A stretch of DNA of 64,000 bases from contig CALSCP010002497.1 of the NCBI GenBank assembly GCA_943704425.1, positions 128,798 to 192,797 on the forward strand, read 5' to 3'. The first letter of the stretch is position 1, and each line of letters starts with the position of its first letter. The stretch is from Ministeria vibrans ATCC 50519 (taxonomy: Eukaryota; Opisthokonta; Filasterea). The notes below the pieces were generated by a model that saw nothing but the letters and a program-made list of their open reading frames with translations, searched no databases and had not been told where the DNA came from. Below, piece by piece: positions 46,888-58,800 of the stretch. A program made the position numbers and the translations under genes.

Positions 46888-48108
46888 ATGTTCTTTTTTC
46901 ATATGCGTCGAATATCGTGGATCACCACGAGCATTGTAGTCACGCTGGCTCTCCTAGGCTGGCTCTACATGAACTTGATCACGCAACCCCCGGCGCCTGT
47001 GTACAACCCCCACGCCGTCGTGGCCTGGGTCGAAGGCGCGTCCGTGCGCATCTTTGACGCTGTCTTCACACAAGGCAGCGCGCGCGAAATCACGCTGCTT
47101 GCGTACGGACTCACCTGGCACCTGATGAGCTTTGACTGCAAGTTCCCGTCGGGAGCTGTGACGCGTGGGCATGCTCTGCGACTCTCTGCTCTGCAGCACC
47201 GAATTTTGAAGTGTCCCGTCCCTGCCGAGGAGTCCCTCTCATCGCACGGCTGCCTCCAATTCGACATAGCACCACCCCATTCGGACGATATCCTTATTCT
47301 GCGACAGGTCTCCGTATGTCGCTCGATTCGCTCGTCCTCAGCGCCCGTGGTCGACGTCGCCGTGCAAACGATGCTTCGGAATGTTGCAGCGCGCTTGGAC
47401 GAGTGGATTGAGCACTACCGGGGCCTTGGAGTCGGGCACTTCTACCTGTATGACCATGCTTCGACAGACTTCTTGTATCCGACCCTGAATAAATGGCGAG
47501 CAGCGGGCATTGTCACAGTGGTCCGGTGGAATTTCGAGCCGGCCAAAGGGGACTTCTCTCGCGCGGTGCAAACGGTCGCGCTGAACCACTGTCTGTTTAC
47601 CTTTGGCCATCGTGCGCGCTGGATTGCCATGGTGGACGTAGATGAGTACATTCAAGTGAGAAGCCAAGAGGGAGCCACAAAGCAAAGCCTTGCGGAGGTG
47701 CTCGACAGGGAAAGTACGTCGAGACAGGAGTCCGGCGAGGAGGCCGCTGCCGTGCAAATTCTCGAATGGCCCTTTGGAGACCAATACTTCCGGGGGATGG
47801 ACCGTGATTTCTTTGGACGTGCTGTTATTCCAATGGGACTCACCAAGCAATATGTGTGGGCTGCACCACAGGCATCTCCTCCTAACCAACGTTCAAAATT
47901 GTGCATTCGCCCAATGCATGTGCGTGCACTGCAGAGTGTCCACCAGCTTCACTGGGAGCGCATGGTCGTCGCAAACGCCTCCACCTCGCTGCGTCTCGTC
48001 CACTACCTCCCGCATCGCTGGTGGGCCCGCGGTCCCAACCCACGAGGTCCCAACTCAACGGAGCCACAGAGACTTCAAGACTGGAGCATGTTTTCCGATG
48101 ATGTGTAA
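46888..48108 (+). CDS. Glycosyltransferase family 92 (DUF23-type) type II membrane protein
   Basis: Intronless, 406 residues if the first Met (46888) is used; the Met at 46903 is also possible. Membrane anchor near the N-terminus (about ISWITTSIVVTLALLGWLYM). After a divergent stem region, the GT92 core is plain: RLDEWIEHYRGLGVGHFYLY followed by DHASTD, the ARWIAMVDVDEYIQV motif with its DxD, a FGDQYF strand and HQLHWERMV and VHYLPHRWW near the end. GT92 enzymes include animal N-glycan core galactosyltransferases and plant galactan synthases; the acceptor here is unknown. Cys residues at CKFPSG, CPVPAE, CLQF and CRSI may form disulfides. Being intronless among intron-rich neighbours is unusual but not unique. 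Confidence 0.9.
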   Translation: MFFFHMRRISWITTSIVVTLALLGWLYMNLITQPPAPVYNPHAVVAWVEGASVRIFDAVFTQGSAREITLLAYGLTWHLMSFDCKFPSGAVTRGHALRLSALQHRILKCPVPAEESLSSHGCLQFDIAPPHSDDILILRQVSVCRSIRSSSAPVVDVAVQTMLRNVAARLDEWIEHYRGLGVGHFYLYDHASTDFLYPTLNKWRAAGIVTVVRWNFEPAKGDFSRAVQTVALNHCLFTFGHRARWIAMVDVDEYIQVRSQEGATKQSLAEVLDRESTSRQESGEEAAAVQILEWPFGDQYFRGMDRDFFGRAVIPMGLTKQYVWAAPQASPPNQRSKLCIRPMHVRALQSVHQLHWERMVVANASTSLRLVHYLPHRWWARGPNPRGPNSTEPQRLQDWSMFSDDV

Positions 48109-48718
<610 letters not shown>

Positions 48719-51700
48719 TCATCTTGGAGTCGAAAAGGAATACTCCACAAGGAAGCAGGGAATGCATCGCTCAGTGTGGAGTGGTACAATCACATTGGTT
48801 GGTGGCAGTCCTGTCATTAGCAAAGTTGAAAAAAAACAATAACAATGTCATTATTAGTTGAGAATGAAAAAGAAGTTCGGATTAAAGATCACCTGGAACA
48901 ACGACGTTGGGAATGAGCACCGAGTCAAAGCCGAGGCGACCGTAGTGGGACAGATGGCCATCAAAATCGTCGAAAAACTCGCTGGCAAAGCCATCGTGAC
49001 GCGCCTGACGACCAACCTTGACGAGAGCCACAATGACCCGCCAGCGCAGTCGCTGTGCCTGGCTCGGGCGCGACCGCAGACACTCAAGACAACGGTGGTC
49101 GGCAAGTGCTAAACCGTCGGCAAACATGAGAGATTCGCCGGCGGCGACAGCACGTGCAAAGCCCGTGTCAGCAACCTGCGAGAGAACGGCGGCCGGAGCA
49201 GCAAAGAAGACAAGACGAATGTTGTCCTGGACCGTATTGTCGCGATTATCGAGTGCCAGGAAGCGCTGGAGACGTGCCCCATGCTCAATGGCAACGGCAC
49301 GTTGACATACGTATCCGCGCGAGAGAGCTGCGCGCCGCGAGTCGTTCTGTTGATCAATCAACGCCCAAATGGTGTGCATTTCACTCGATTCACGCGCGAG
49401 ACCGACAATACGAGGTCGCGACGTGGTTGGCTGCGTGCGCATACACTGACGCGTAAGCACACGCATGACGTCGACAACGGGGCGTGGAGCAGTTGCCGAG
49501 GAAACAGGTGGTGCGGCCACAAATGGACGACTGCGAGGAGGAACACGAGAAGGTGGAGCACGAGCGAGAGGCAGCGGACGACTGCCGGTGGTAGACGCAT
49601 TGATGCGCACTGTTTGCGATGGTGGTGGTGGGCGTTGACGATGGATGGGAGGCACCGAGCGAGGTACAAACATTTGTATGGAAAGTGGTGCAGCAGTGGT
49701 AGAGGTGGTGGCGGAAGAAGGGGGAGGAGGATGGGAACGAGCGTGGGAACGAGATTCAGCTGTGCGCTGACGCAAGGCACGTTGCTTCTTCTGCTCCTCG
49801 CGTCGTTTCTCCAGCTCTGTTTGACGACGCTGAAGATGCCGGGGAAGACTGGGCGGCTTAGAAGGAGCAGACGTGACCGGCAATGACACGGCCGGTGCTG
49901 CAGGGTTGGTCTGACGCGTGAGCCAATGTACCATCGCATTTTGCTGGTGTTCTACTTCTTCTTCATGTTCTTGCAACCGTCGCTGTTGTCGAAGTTGTGA
50001 TTGTGGAGATTTCGTCGGGCTTTGCGTTGGAGTGCTCTTTGTGGGCGATCGACGAGTAGGACTGTGCAGAGGGCTGATGATGGCGGCAGACGAGGGAAGC
50101 GGGGGCTTTGGCGGCGGTGGTGATGAGGGCACGCGCGCGACGGGCTGTTTCGGTTTGCTGGGCGACGTGAGTTGCGAGACGGGACGTACAACCCCTCCAA
50201 AAATAAACCGGTCGGCAGCTTCGTAGTCAGGATCGGCAGAGAGACCAAAGCTCAGCGGTGGCGCTGCTGTCGACATTGGTACAGTGAAAGAAGAAGTGTC
50301 AGGATGTAACTTGTGTTGAACGGACAGTGCGGACGCTGGGTGCTGTTTGGGCCGCTCGACTTCTTGTTCTTCTTGTTCTTCTTCTTGTTCGTCTTCTTGT
50401 TCTTCTTCTTGTTTTTCTTCTTCTTCGGTTTCTTCCTGAGTTTCTTCGTCAATAATGTCCGCTTGCAACGAAGTCCCGTCAAGAATATTCACAGAGCCCT
50501 GTGTGACGGCGGCCACGGCGTCGCGCCATCGCTGGGCAACCTTGGGGTCGACACGCTCGTCATAGACGTAGTCTGTGATCGGATTGTTGCGCACATCGAC
50601 GTTGCGGAGAAAGGACGAGGCGTGCGAAAGGGCCTGTAGAATGGCCTCGGCATCACTAAGACGATTAGCAGACACGTCGAGGATTTCGAGGCGCGCAAGG
50701 GGACGCACAAAGTCAATGGAAGGCAGTCGGTTGCCGGCAACACGGAGTTCGCGCAGATGAGTGAAGCCAGTGGAGAGAGGTGGTCTGTGGGTGTCGAGAT
50801 TGGCGGACGCGGAGGGGGAGGTGGGGTCGTTAGAGCCAAGGTTGTTCTCGTTTGCATTGAGCACGGCAAGCTGTGGACAGTGGACAAAGGGAGCAAGCGA
50901 GTCAAGTTGGTTGCTAGATATGTCGAGCCAGGCAAGATGGGTGAGGTTGCGCAGCGGCACTTCGCTTGCAATGCGGTTGCGCGAGACGGTAAGCCGCCGC
51001 AGCGAACAGAGACTGTGCCAGCCGGTGAAGTCGGTGAGAAGATTGTCGGAGACGTCGAGCGACTCGAGGTGGGGAAACCAGCGCATATCGGTGAGTGTTT
51101 CAAGGGAGTTGTTGGCGAGCGAGAGGGTGTGAAGGGAGGCGAGGGGCGAGTCAAGACGGATGGCACGCACAAGATTCTTGTTGACTTCGAGGGTCTCGAG
51201 CGCCGTCAAATGCTCAAGATTGGAAACCACTTCGAGTGCATTGCCATTGAGACGGAGTGTGTGAAGGGCGGGGAGTGCGGGAAAGGCGTCGAGAGAGGCA
51301 AGGCGATTGTCACCAAGATCCACAATGGCAAGGTGCGCCAGACCGGCAAGCGACGCGACGGATGTGATGGTGTTGCGTGCAGCATACAACTCTACAAGGT
51401 AGGAGCACGCAGAGAGGCCATTAAGCGAAGTGATTTCGTTTCCTGACAGATTGAGCAGGCGTAGCGAGAGGGGCGGTAGCGTGGCAAGAAGCGAGACGGG
51501 CACACGCTTGAGACGGTTTGCCTCGACGCTGAGCCAGGTGACGGTAGGCGGGAGACGCACCGAGTGGAGAGCACCGTCGGTAAGCCGGTTGTCGCGCAGA
51601 AGGACCACATCCACGGGAGCCGTGACCTGCGGACCACCAGCCGAGGTGTTGCTGAAGTGTTTTGCGTCAAGATTGATGACGTGCGTCGCATTAAGTTCAC

Positions 51701-52060
51701 TCAAATCAATGCAAACGTGCGTGTCACGTTGCATCAAAGGTCGCGTGCTTGCATCCACCACGACACGGTCAGAGTCGTTGCTGTTGTCGCTCACAACGTG
51801 GCTTTTGCTAGGGTTGTCGTCGCCGTTGTTGTCGTCATCGTCGTCGTTGTTGTTGTCGTCGTCGTCGTCTTCATCATCATCATCATCATCATCATCACTG
51901 TCCTCTCGCAACATCATGGGTGGCGGTATATCGGAGGGTATCACGCTGCGAAAGCGAACCGAGTGTTGTGCCGATTTATGTTGCTGTTGTGGCCTGCGAG
52001 GAAGGGCGCCTCCACCGCGAGCGTGTCGCTTGGACACGGCCGCCGAGACTTGATCTGCGG

Positions 52061-52101
<41 letters not shown>

Positions 52102-53798
52102 GCGGTGGCCTTGGGCGACACGGTGAAGGTATCGGAACTTCCGGGTGAAGTGGTTTCATCGGCGGAGGCTGATGGGCCTGCTGTGGTGCGGCGTGAGGGT
52201 GACAGCACTCGCACGGAGACGACGTCAGGCAACGACTCGACTTGGTCGTTCTTTGCGGTCGGAGGTTCAAAGATGGACTTGATATGGGCAGGAGGGTCGT
52301 CGGAATCCAACTGAAAGATGTCGTGTGTGGGATGCCAGTTGTCCCACGGCTGACCAGCCGCAAAGGCAGCGCCGTTCACCTTGGTTGTGGAGGTACCCTT
52401 GAACGAGGGATGCTCAATCATCGAGCCGTACGTCGGCACCTGACTCTCCTCCTCGGCGGGCGTAGTTGCGTCGGAAACATCGGCCTCCTGCTCGGGCCAC
52501 AACTCGCCACTCACGTCAAGTCCCTCCTCCCACGTACGCTTCAGTTGTGATCCGCCCATTCGCCCTGGCTTTTTCGCTCGCATCCTCCGCTCGTCTGCGT
52601 CCTTCTCGGGCGTGGCAAAGATGCGACGCACGCGCTCCGCCTCGTCGTCGTTGTTGTCGTTGCTCTGTCGTTGTTTTGCGGCGCCCGCCGTGTCGGGTTC
52701 AAGCGCTGCCTCAACACTGTCCTCAAGGGGTTCCTTTTTGCCGGCCCCATCCATGTTGTGGGTAGCATCGTCGTGGCGCGCGCCACTGGCGTTCTCAAGA
52801 CCGAGCAAGCGATGAATGTCGGCGCTGGGCCACGATTCAACGTCGCCCATGCCGTTGTCACCAAAGAGCGACTCCAGTTGAAATTTGGTGGTCTTCCGCA
52901 AAGGTGGGCTCGATGTTTGCAGGGCGGGCACGGCGTCCGTGGTGTGCGTCTTGGGGTCTTGGCGGGCGGACTCGACCGAGGGCTCGCTCCGACGTTGCAC
53001 CTGCTCCGGCAGGAAGTTGCGCAGGTCGGCTGTATTCCATTGGCTCTGGCCCAGAAAGGAGGATTCGCTGGAGTGAGTGAGGTCAAAGGAGACGGGCGAG
53101 CCGGTCGATTGGAAGCTCAGGTTGGCGTCGACGTGTGGAGCGGCAGGGGAGGAGGGGGACGCAGAGAAGCCGCTGCTTGTACCGGCACGACCCGTCGGAG
53201 CCGGATGCACTGGACGACCAAAGTGTTTGGCAAACTGGCCGCTCTGGGGCGAGCGGGAGCGTTGGCGGGCAGGCGACGTGGCGGGAGGCGAGTACCTTCC
53301 GGCTGTCGTTGCGCGCTGTGTTGGCCGCTGTGGCGATGCGGTGGGGGCAGTCGAGGGAGCAGGAGATCCCGTGGCTGGTGCAATGGCTGTCGTCGTTGTG
53401 GCAGTAGGGTGGCGCAGTGGGTTGGGAGCAGGAGGGTCGCGGTCGGTTTCGGATTCGTAGTCGCTCTCGGGAAAGATGTCCTCTTCCTCGCCCCATTTGT
53501 TGAACCAGGGCCCGTTGGGCTCAAATTGGACCATATTGCCGTTTTCTTGATAGATGGGTCGCGTGTGGGAGATCGGAACGGGATCGAGCGCCGGTGCTTG
53601 GGGACTTTCGTCGAAGGCATCGTATTCGAAATCGTCGTCGTTGTTGTTGTTGCCGTCGTCGTTGTCGTCGTACTCGCCCCCACCGCTGAAGTTCCCATCG
53701 TCCAAGTCTAGGTACTCTGGCGAATCGTTCGCACCCTGAGGGTTGCGACTCCATTCGCGTTTCACGTCGTCCTTTGTCCAGAGGGTGGGACGTGCCAT
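48719..53798 (-). CDS. Large leucine-rich-repeat protein with C-terminal PARP/ART-like domain
   Basis: Exons 53798-48893 and 48810-48719 give 1,665 residues. The first about 690 residues are low complexity (Asp, Asn, Pro, Ser, Thr), with basic and acidic tracts. Residues about 700-1110 hold some 14 SDS22-like LRRs (for example LRLLNLSGNEITSLNGLSAC, LAIVDLGDNRLASLDAF, LESLDVSDNLLTDFTGW, LAWLDISSNQLDSLAPF). A charged linker (EEETEEEEKQEEEQ) and a Pro-rich helical region follow. The last about 200 residues resemble an ADP-ribosyltransferase fold: IRLVFFAAPAAVLSQVADTG, FARAVAAGESLMFADGLALA, RLRWRVIVALVKVGRQ, FDSVLIPN and the end segment TERCIPCFLVEYSF. The last exon is needed for that ending. The His of the H-Y-E triad (normally in HGT) and the Glu appear to be missing, so it is probably inactive. 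The ART assignment is my reading of spacing and strands. Confidence 0.7.
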
Positions 53799-54051
53799 TT
53801 TGAAAAAAAATGGACAAAAATTCAAAAAGTAGCAAAAAAAAACTGATACATGAGTTATGCATCAGAAGTCAGAACGGTTACTTATTCATTCTATTAAGGC
53901 CCGTGTAAACAATAAACATAGTTCATGGTTGATGGAGGGGCAAGAGTTTGCTTCGGACTAAATGTCAGACTTCGTCAGTCCTTAAGATTCTGTAGTCATA
54001 CTGAGTCTGAATAAATTCTGATTCTCTCTCAAATTCATTTAATTTTGTTGT

Positions 54052-54945
54052 ATGAGCGTTGGCTACACAGCTCTCAGTGCGGCAATTGGCCTGATCTTGG
54101 CTGGGCATGGCTATCGCAAGAAATCGCTGACAAAGGCGGGTGCGTACGCGGCGTTCTTCGTCGGATTTGTCTCGTTTCTCTCGTCCGTCCGAAACGGTCT
54201 TTTGTTGATATCCTTCTACCAGAGCTCCTCGTCCCTCACAAAGTTCAAAGCGGGCACCAAGGCAAAGATTAACGAGGCAGAGGACGATTCGAATGGACGC
54301 GGCGCCGCACAAGTGCTCGCCTGCTCTCTTCTCGCCACATGTCTGTGTGTCGCGTCGCTGTGGCAGTGGGGCATCAACAAGGAGTCGGTTGTGTGTGCAT
54401 CGTCGTCCCCTTGGCTCGCTGCTGCCTATATTGCACACTATGCCTGCACCACTGGCGACACCTGGGCTTCCGAATTGGGCGTCCTGGACCCTTTTGGCGA
54501 TCCGATTCTTTCGACGAGTCTGCGCAAAGTGCCAAGAGGTGTGCGTGCCATGTCATTGTGTATATAAGACACACAATCACCCAATAATGCTTGTCCTGCA
54601 GGTACCAATGGCGCCATGTCCGTGACGGGCACACTGGCCTCATTGCTGGGAGGGGCGTTTATTGGATTGGTTGCCTTTGTAAGTGGCCCTGCCGGTGACG
54701 GTTGGCTCGCTCTCGTACTCCTTGGCGCAGCTGCAGGCCTGGGTGGATCCCTGATCGACTCGCTGCTAGGAGCAACACTGCAAGAGACGCGCTACGACGA
54801 CAATAAGAAGCGGATCGTACACGCCGGTGGTCGTGTTGTGTGTGGCTCGAATGTTCTCTCAAATGTCCAAGTCAACCTCGTCTCCGTCTTCATCACCATG
54901 GCGCTCGCCGCCTTTCTCGGGCCCAGCCTCCTTTGCTCTGTATAA
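54052..54945 (+). CDS. TMEM19: TMEM19 / DUF92 family integral membrane protein
   Basis: Exons 54052-54538 and 54602-54945 give 276 residues with at least six hydrophobic segments. Signature blocks of the family are present: LTKAGAYAAFFVGFVSFLSS, FYQSSSSLTKFKAGTKAKIN, GRGAAQVLACSLLAT, GDTWASELGVLDP, KVPRGTNGAMSVTGTLASLL and GSLIDSLLGATLQ. Family: vertebrate TMEM19 (function unknown) and plant VTE6, a phytyl-phosphate kinase. By relation a prenyl- or polyprenyl-phosphate kinase role is possible here but not shown. The start at 54052 gives a membrane segment immediately. Divergent from the LRR/ART gene (253 bases) and tail to tail with the formin gene (59 bases). Confidence 0.92.
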
Positions 54946-55004
54946 TCCATAACACAACAATAAACAACCCCTCCTCCCCTCTGTACTCATACACACCGTC
55001 CCTG

Positions 55005-55820
55005 TCAGACACTCTCCTCGTCAATGTCAACGTCAGGATCCTTGCGTCTACGTCTCATCCGTGTCACTCCTCCCACAACCGGCCCTCCTGTACTACTGCC
55101 ACTGCGTCGTCGTACACTCTTCGTTCCCGTCGACACCAACATAGACGTCAGCGTGTTCATCATCTCCGCTGCCGATTGTGTGGTGCCACGCGTCAGTGTT
55201 ACCCCCTTTCTATCGTCCTTCCTCTCGTCCGTCTCGACTTCGCTGCTCACGTTCCCACTCGTCTCACCCGGATCACTCTAAAAATAAAAATAAAAAAATC
55301 GCAAAACAACAGTAAGTGAAGTCAGATCGAGTGCATAAGAACAATGCAGCTCTGCGTGATACCTTGTTTGACTCCTGTACAAGCGCAATCTTTCGCCCAC
55401 GCGTCTCTTCCCTCAACCTACACAAAAAAACACATGAATAAGTACTCGCACACCCATCGACACGCAGACCCACTCAGAAAGACTCACAGCACACTCACAG
55501 ACACACAGACCCACTCAGAAAGACTCACACACACCCTCCCATTGTCTCTCTCTATCACAGTTTTTTCTCCTCTTTCTCTGTCTCCCTTACTTGCGCTGCT
55601 TCTTCTTCTCCACGGCTTGTGCAATCATTGTCACTGTCGCCTGGAAATCACTTGCAAAATCGGCAATCAACTACACAATGACAAAAACGAGTTAATGTTA
55701 TTTTCTTATCATTTGTTATTCTTTTTTAGGTTGTATTCTTTTACTATTATTATTATTTTATTATTATTATAATTATTAAATTTTTATTATTATTACTATT
55801 ATAATTATTATTATCATTAA

Positions 55821-55862
<42 letters not shown>

Positions 55863-58800
55863 TATAATTATTATTATCATTAATAATATTTATTATCATT
55901 ATTATTATTATTATTATTACTATTATAATTATTACAATGCGCATGATAGTTTTAGTATACCTTGAAAAACACTCCGACAGGATAATCCTTGAGTTTCGTC
56001 TGTGGAATTGCAAAGTAGAGCTGCAAACGAGTAAACCGATTGGAGATACGCCGATGTGCAACCAACAGTGCGTCAATGCTACACAGACACATACAATATG
56101 TCAGATGCCGTATGTCAATTGCGCTTTTACTGACTTTGCACTGGACTGAGCAATGCTCTCGGGCATCCGCTGGCGGAACGCAGAGACTGTGTCTTTCATC
56201 ATGATCTTTTCACAGTCTCTGAGCGCACTTCCCAGTTGACTTTGCATCTGCGCAATACGGCTCTCTATGAACAAAACAAAACCGAGTCACTATTATATTA
56301 TCGTTATTATGATTATTATTGATATTATTATTATTATTCTTAATATTATTATTATTATTGTTGTTATTATTATTATTATAAATAAAACAACAACTATCCT
56401 CAATAGTATACCAAGTGACGCAAGATCTATAAGAGCAGCATCGGCACAGCCACTGAGTTGCTCGTACAGTGCATGGGCCAGCGTAGACTCATGCATAAGC
56501 GTGTGCTCCACAAGAAAAGTCAGGAGTGTTCCTTTGCCTTAATTGATGAGGATGAGAGGAGAGACAGAGAGAGGGGAGTGATAGAGAGACAATTGACAGA
56601 CAGAGACAGACAGAGACAGACAGAGACAGAGAAACATAAAAAAGAAGCCCCCGAGGCGATTGATAGAAGGAAAGAAAGAACAAAGTGATAAAGTCCAAGT
56701 TGTGAGAATGAGTACTACTACTTGAGATTTAAACGTAATTCCGATACCTGTGGAGTCTCGCGTGTCTCCGAGCTTGCCAAGGACGTCCAGAGTAAATGCG
56801 GATGCATTCCCGCGCGCAGTGTTTCCATTCATTGTGTTGCCAATCTTCAGCACAAGCGCAAGACACATTCGCAGTGCACTCGAAGACATACACTGGGCGA
56901 GAGAAGAGCAAGCAAGAAAAAAACGAGTCAGAACAAGCAACGGCCTAAAACACTCTTTCGTACTTGTTCAATCCCCTGCTGCAACACAAAGAGACAGCGC
57001 GCAATGTCCTTCTCGCGCTCCGCTTGCACACGAGTAAACAGCCACACACCCAGTCGCTTCTGCACATCCGCAATCGAGTGCAGTGCCATCAGATACTTCT
57101 CCGGCGCGTCCAGCGGTACCTCCGGATGCTTCACTTGCGCCTCTTCAATCTCGCGCACTTCTTCATTCGTGGGACACAGCTGAATCAATGTCTCAATCTG
57201 CGCCGTGTCCAATTGCCTACACCGGAAAGTGTCAGTGAATTGACTGATGCGGTGAAATGCTATCCTCAACTTGTCGTCGAGTGCGTTGATAATGCTCGCA
57301 ATCACTTGCGCTTTCGGCATGCGCGACGTACTAATCGCCACGGACCGCGACCGTTTGTCCGAGAGCACACTACATTGAAAAAAAACCCCCCTCAAAAAGC
57401 GTCAGTTGCACAAACCAGCTAGAAATTTCATTTTCTATTCGTCACCTAATGTGCTTGATAGCTTTTTTGGCGGCCGCCGCTTCTGCTTTCTGCTTCTCTT
57501 TGGCCTTGTTCACCTTGGGCTTCTCCGAAAATCGCAGCGCAAAATCCGTCATGTCCAACTCGTACACCTTGCGACGTCGCTCGTTCTCTTCCTGTCGCTT
57601 CTTGCGTGCCGCCTCCTTCTCAGCCTTGACGCGTTCTCGCTCGCGAACCTTGGCTTTCCTCTTCATTTTCTTCTTCTTCTCCTCGTTTTCCTCCTCCTCC
57701 TCCTCTTCCTCATCATCATCATCATCATCATCATGACCCTCTGTTTCATCTCCTTCCTCTTTACTGACCTTGCTCCCTTCCTCTTCCGTCTCGCGTGCCC
57801 CTTCTTCTTCATCTTCTTCGTCCTCAATTTTCTGTTCCTCCTTCAGTAGATCCCACACGGTTGTGTCCACCGCACCCTGAGCACACGGTGCAACCTTGCT
57901 CCAGTTGAGCTTTTTCAACTTAGGCACTGCGGAGACAACTGCAACAACTCCCCCAAAACTTATAGTTGGCGGAGGTGGCGGTGATCCGCCTGAGCCCGGT
58001 GGAGGAGGTGGTGGTGGAGGACCATCGGCAACGTCGCCACTGGGCGGGAGAGGCGGAGGTGGTGGTGGACCACCAGCACCATCACCTGGAGGTGCTGGTG
58101 GAGGCGGCGGCGGTGGTGGGCCACCTGCCCCATCATCATCACCATGCGTCGGTGGAGGCGGCGGCGGTGGTGGTGGTGGTGGTGGGCCACCTGCGTCGTC
58201 ACCACCCAGCGACAGAGGTGGTGGTGGTGGTGGTGGCGGTGGACCACACGCGTCGCCACTACCGGGCGGTGGCGGTGGCGGTGGGGGCGGGCCGTTTGCA
58301 TCACCACCTGGTGGTGGTGGTGGCGGCGGTGGCGGACCATTAGGATCGACCGCAGTAGCAGTAGTAGCTGCTGCAGGTGTATCGGGCTTCACCAGTGGAT
58401 CCCAGTCATCGTCGACTGTGAGCGCACCAAAATCGAATCCAGCCACGGCCAACGGCACATCATCCTGCTTCTTCTTTTTCTTCTCCTCCGCATTTCCAGT
58501 TCCGCTGGTGAACGCTCGGAACATCAACAGTTTGCGACCAGCCGATCGAAACATGCTTTTAAGCTTGGCTCCCGACCGTTTCTCCGGCGAAATATCTGCC
58601 GGTGTCGTCTGCCTCCTCGACTTGAACGCACTTCGTAAAGACACCATCGCCTGCAGCTTGTTCCACGCCTTCATGTCCGACGTCCGCCGATCAGGAATAT
58701 CCCCCGTCGACGCAGCGCCAAGCTCCATCACCGCCCCTTCACGCGAGCCCCCAGCCCCATGTGAAGGTTGTTGATGGCCAGGCCCACGAATCCGTCGAAT

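Noticed and set aside
57896-58774. Gly-rich plus-strand frame opposite the formin FH1 region
   Set aside because: It is the antisense of proline codons in a well-supported FH1 domain.
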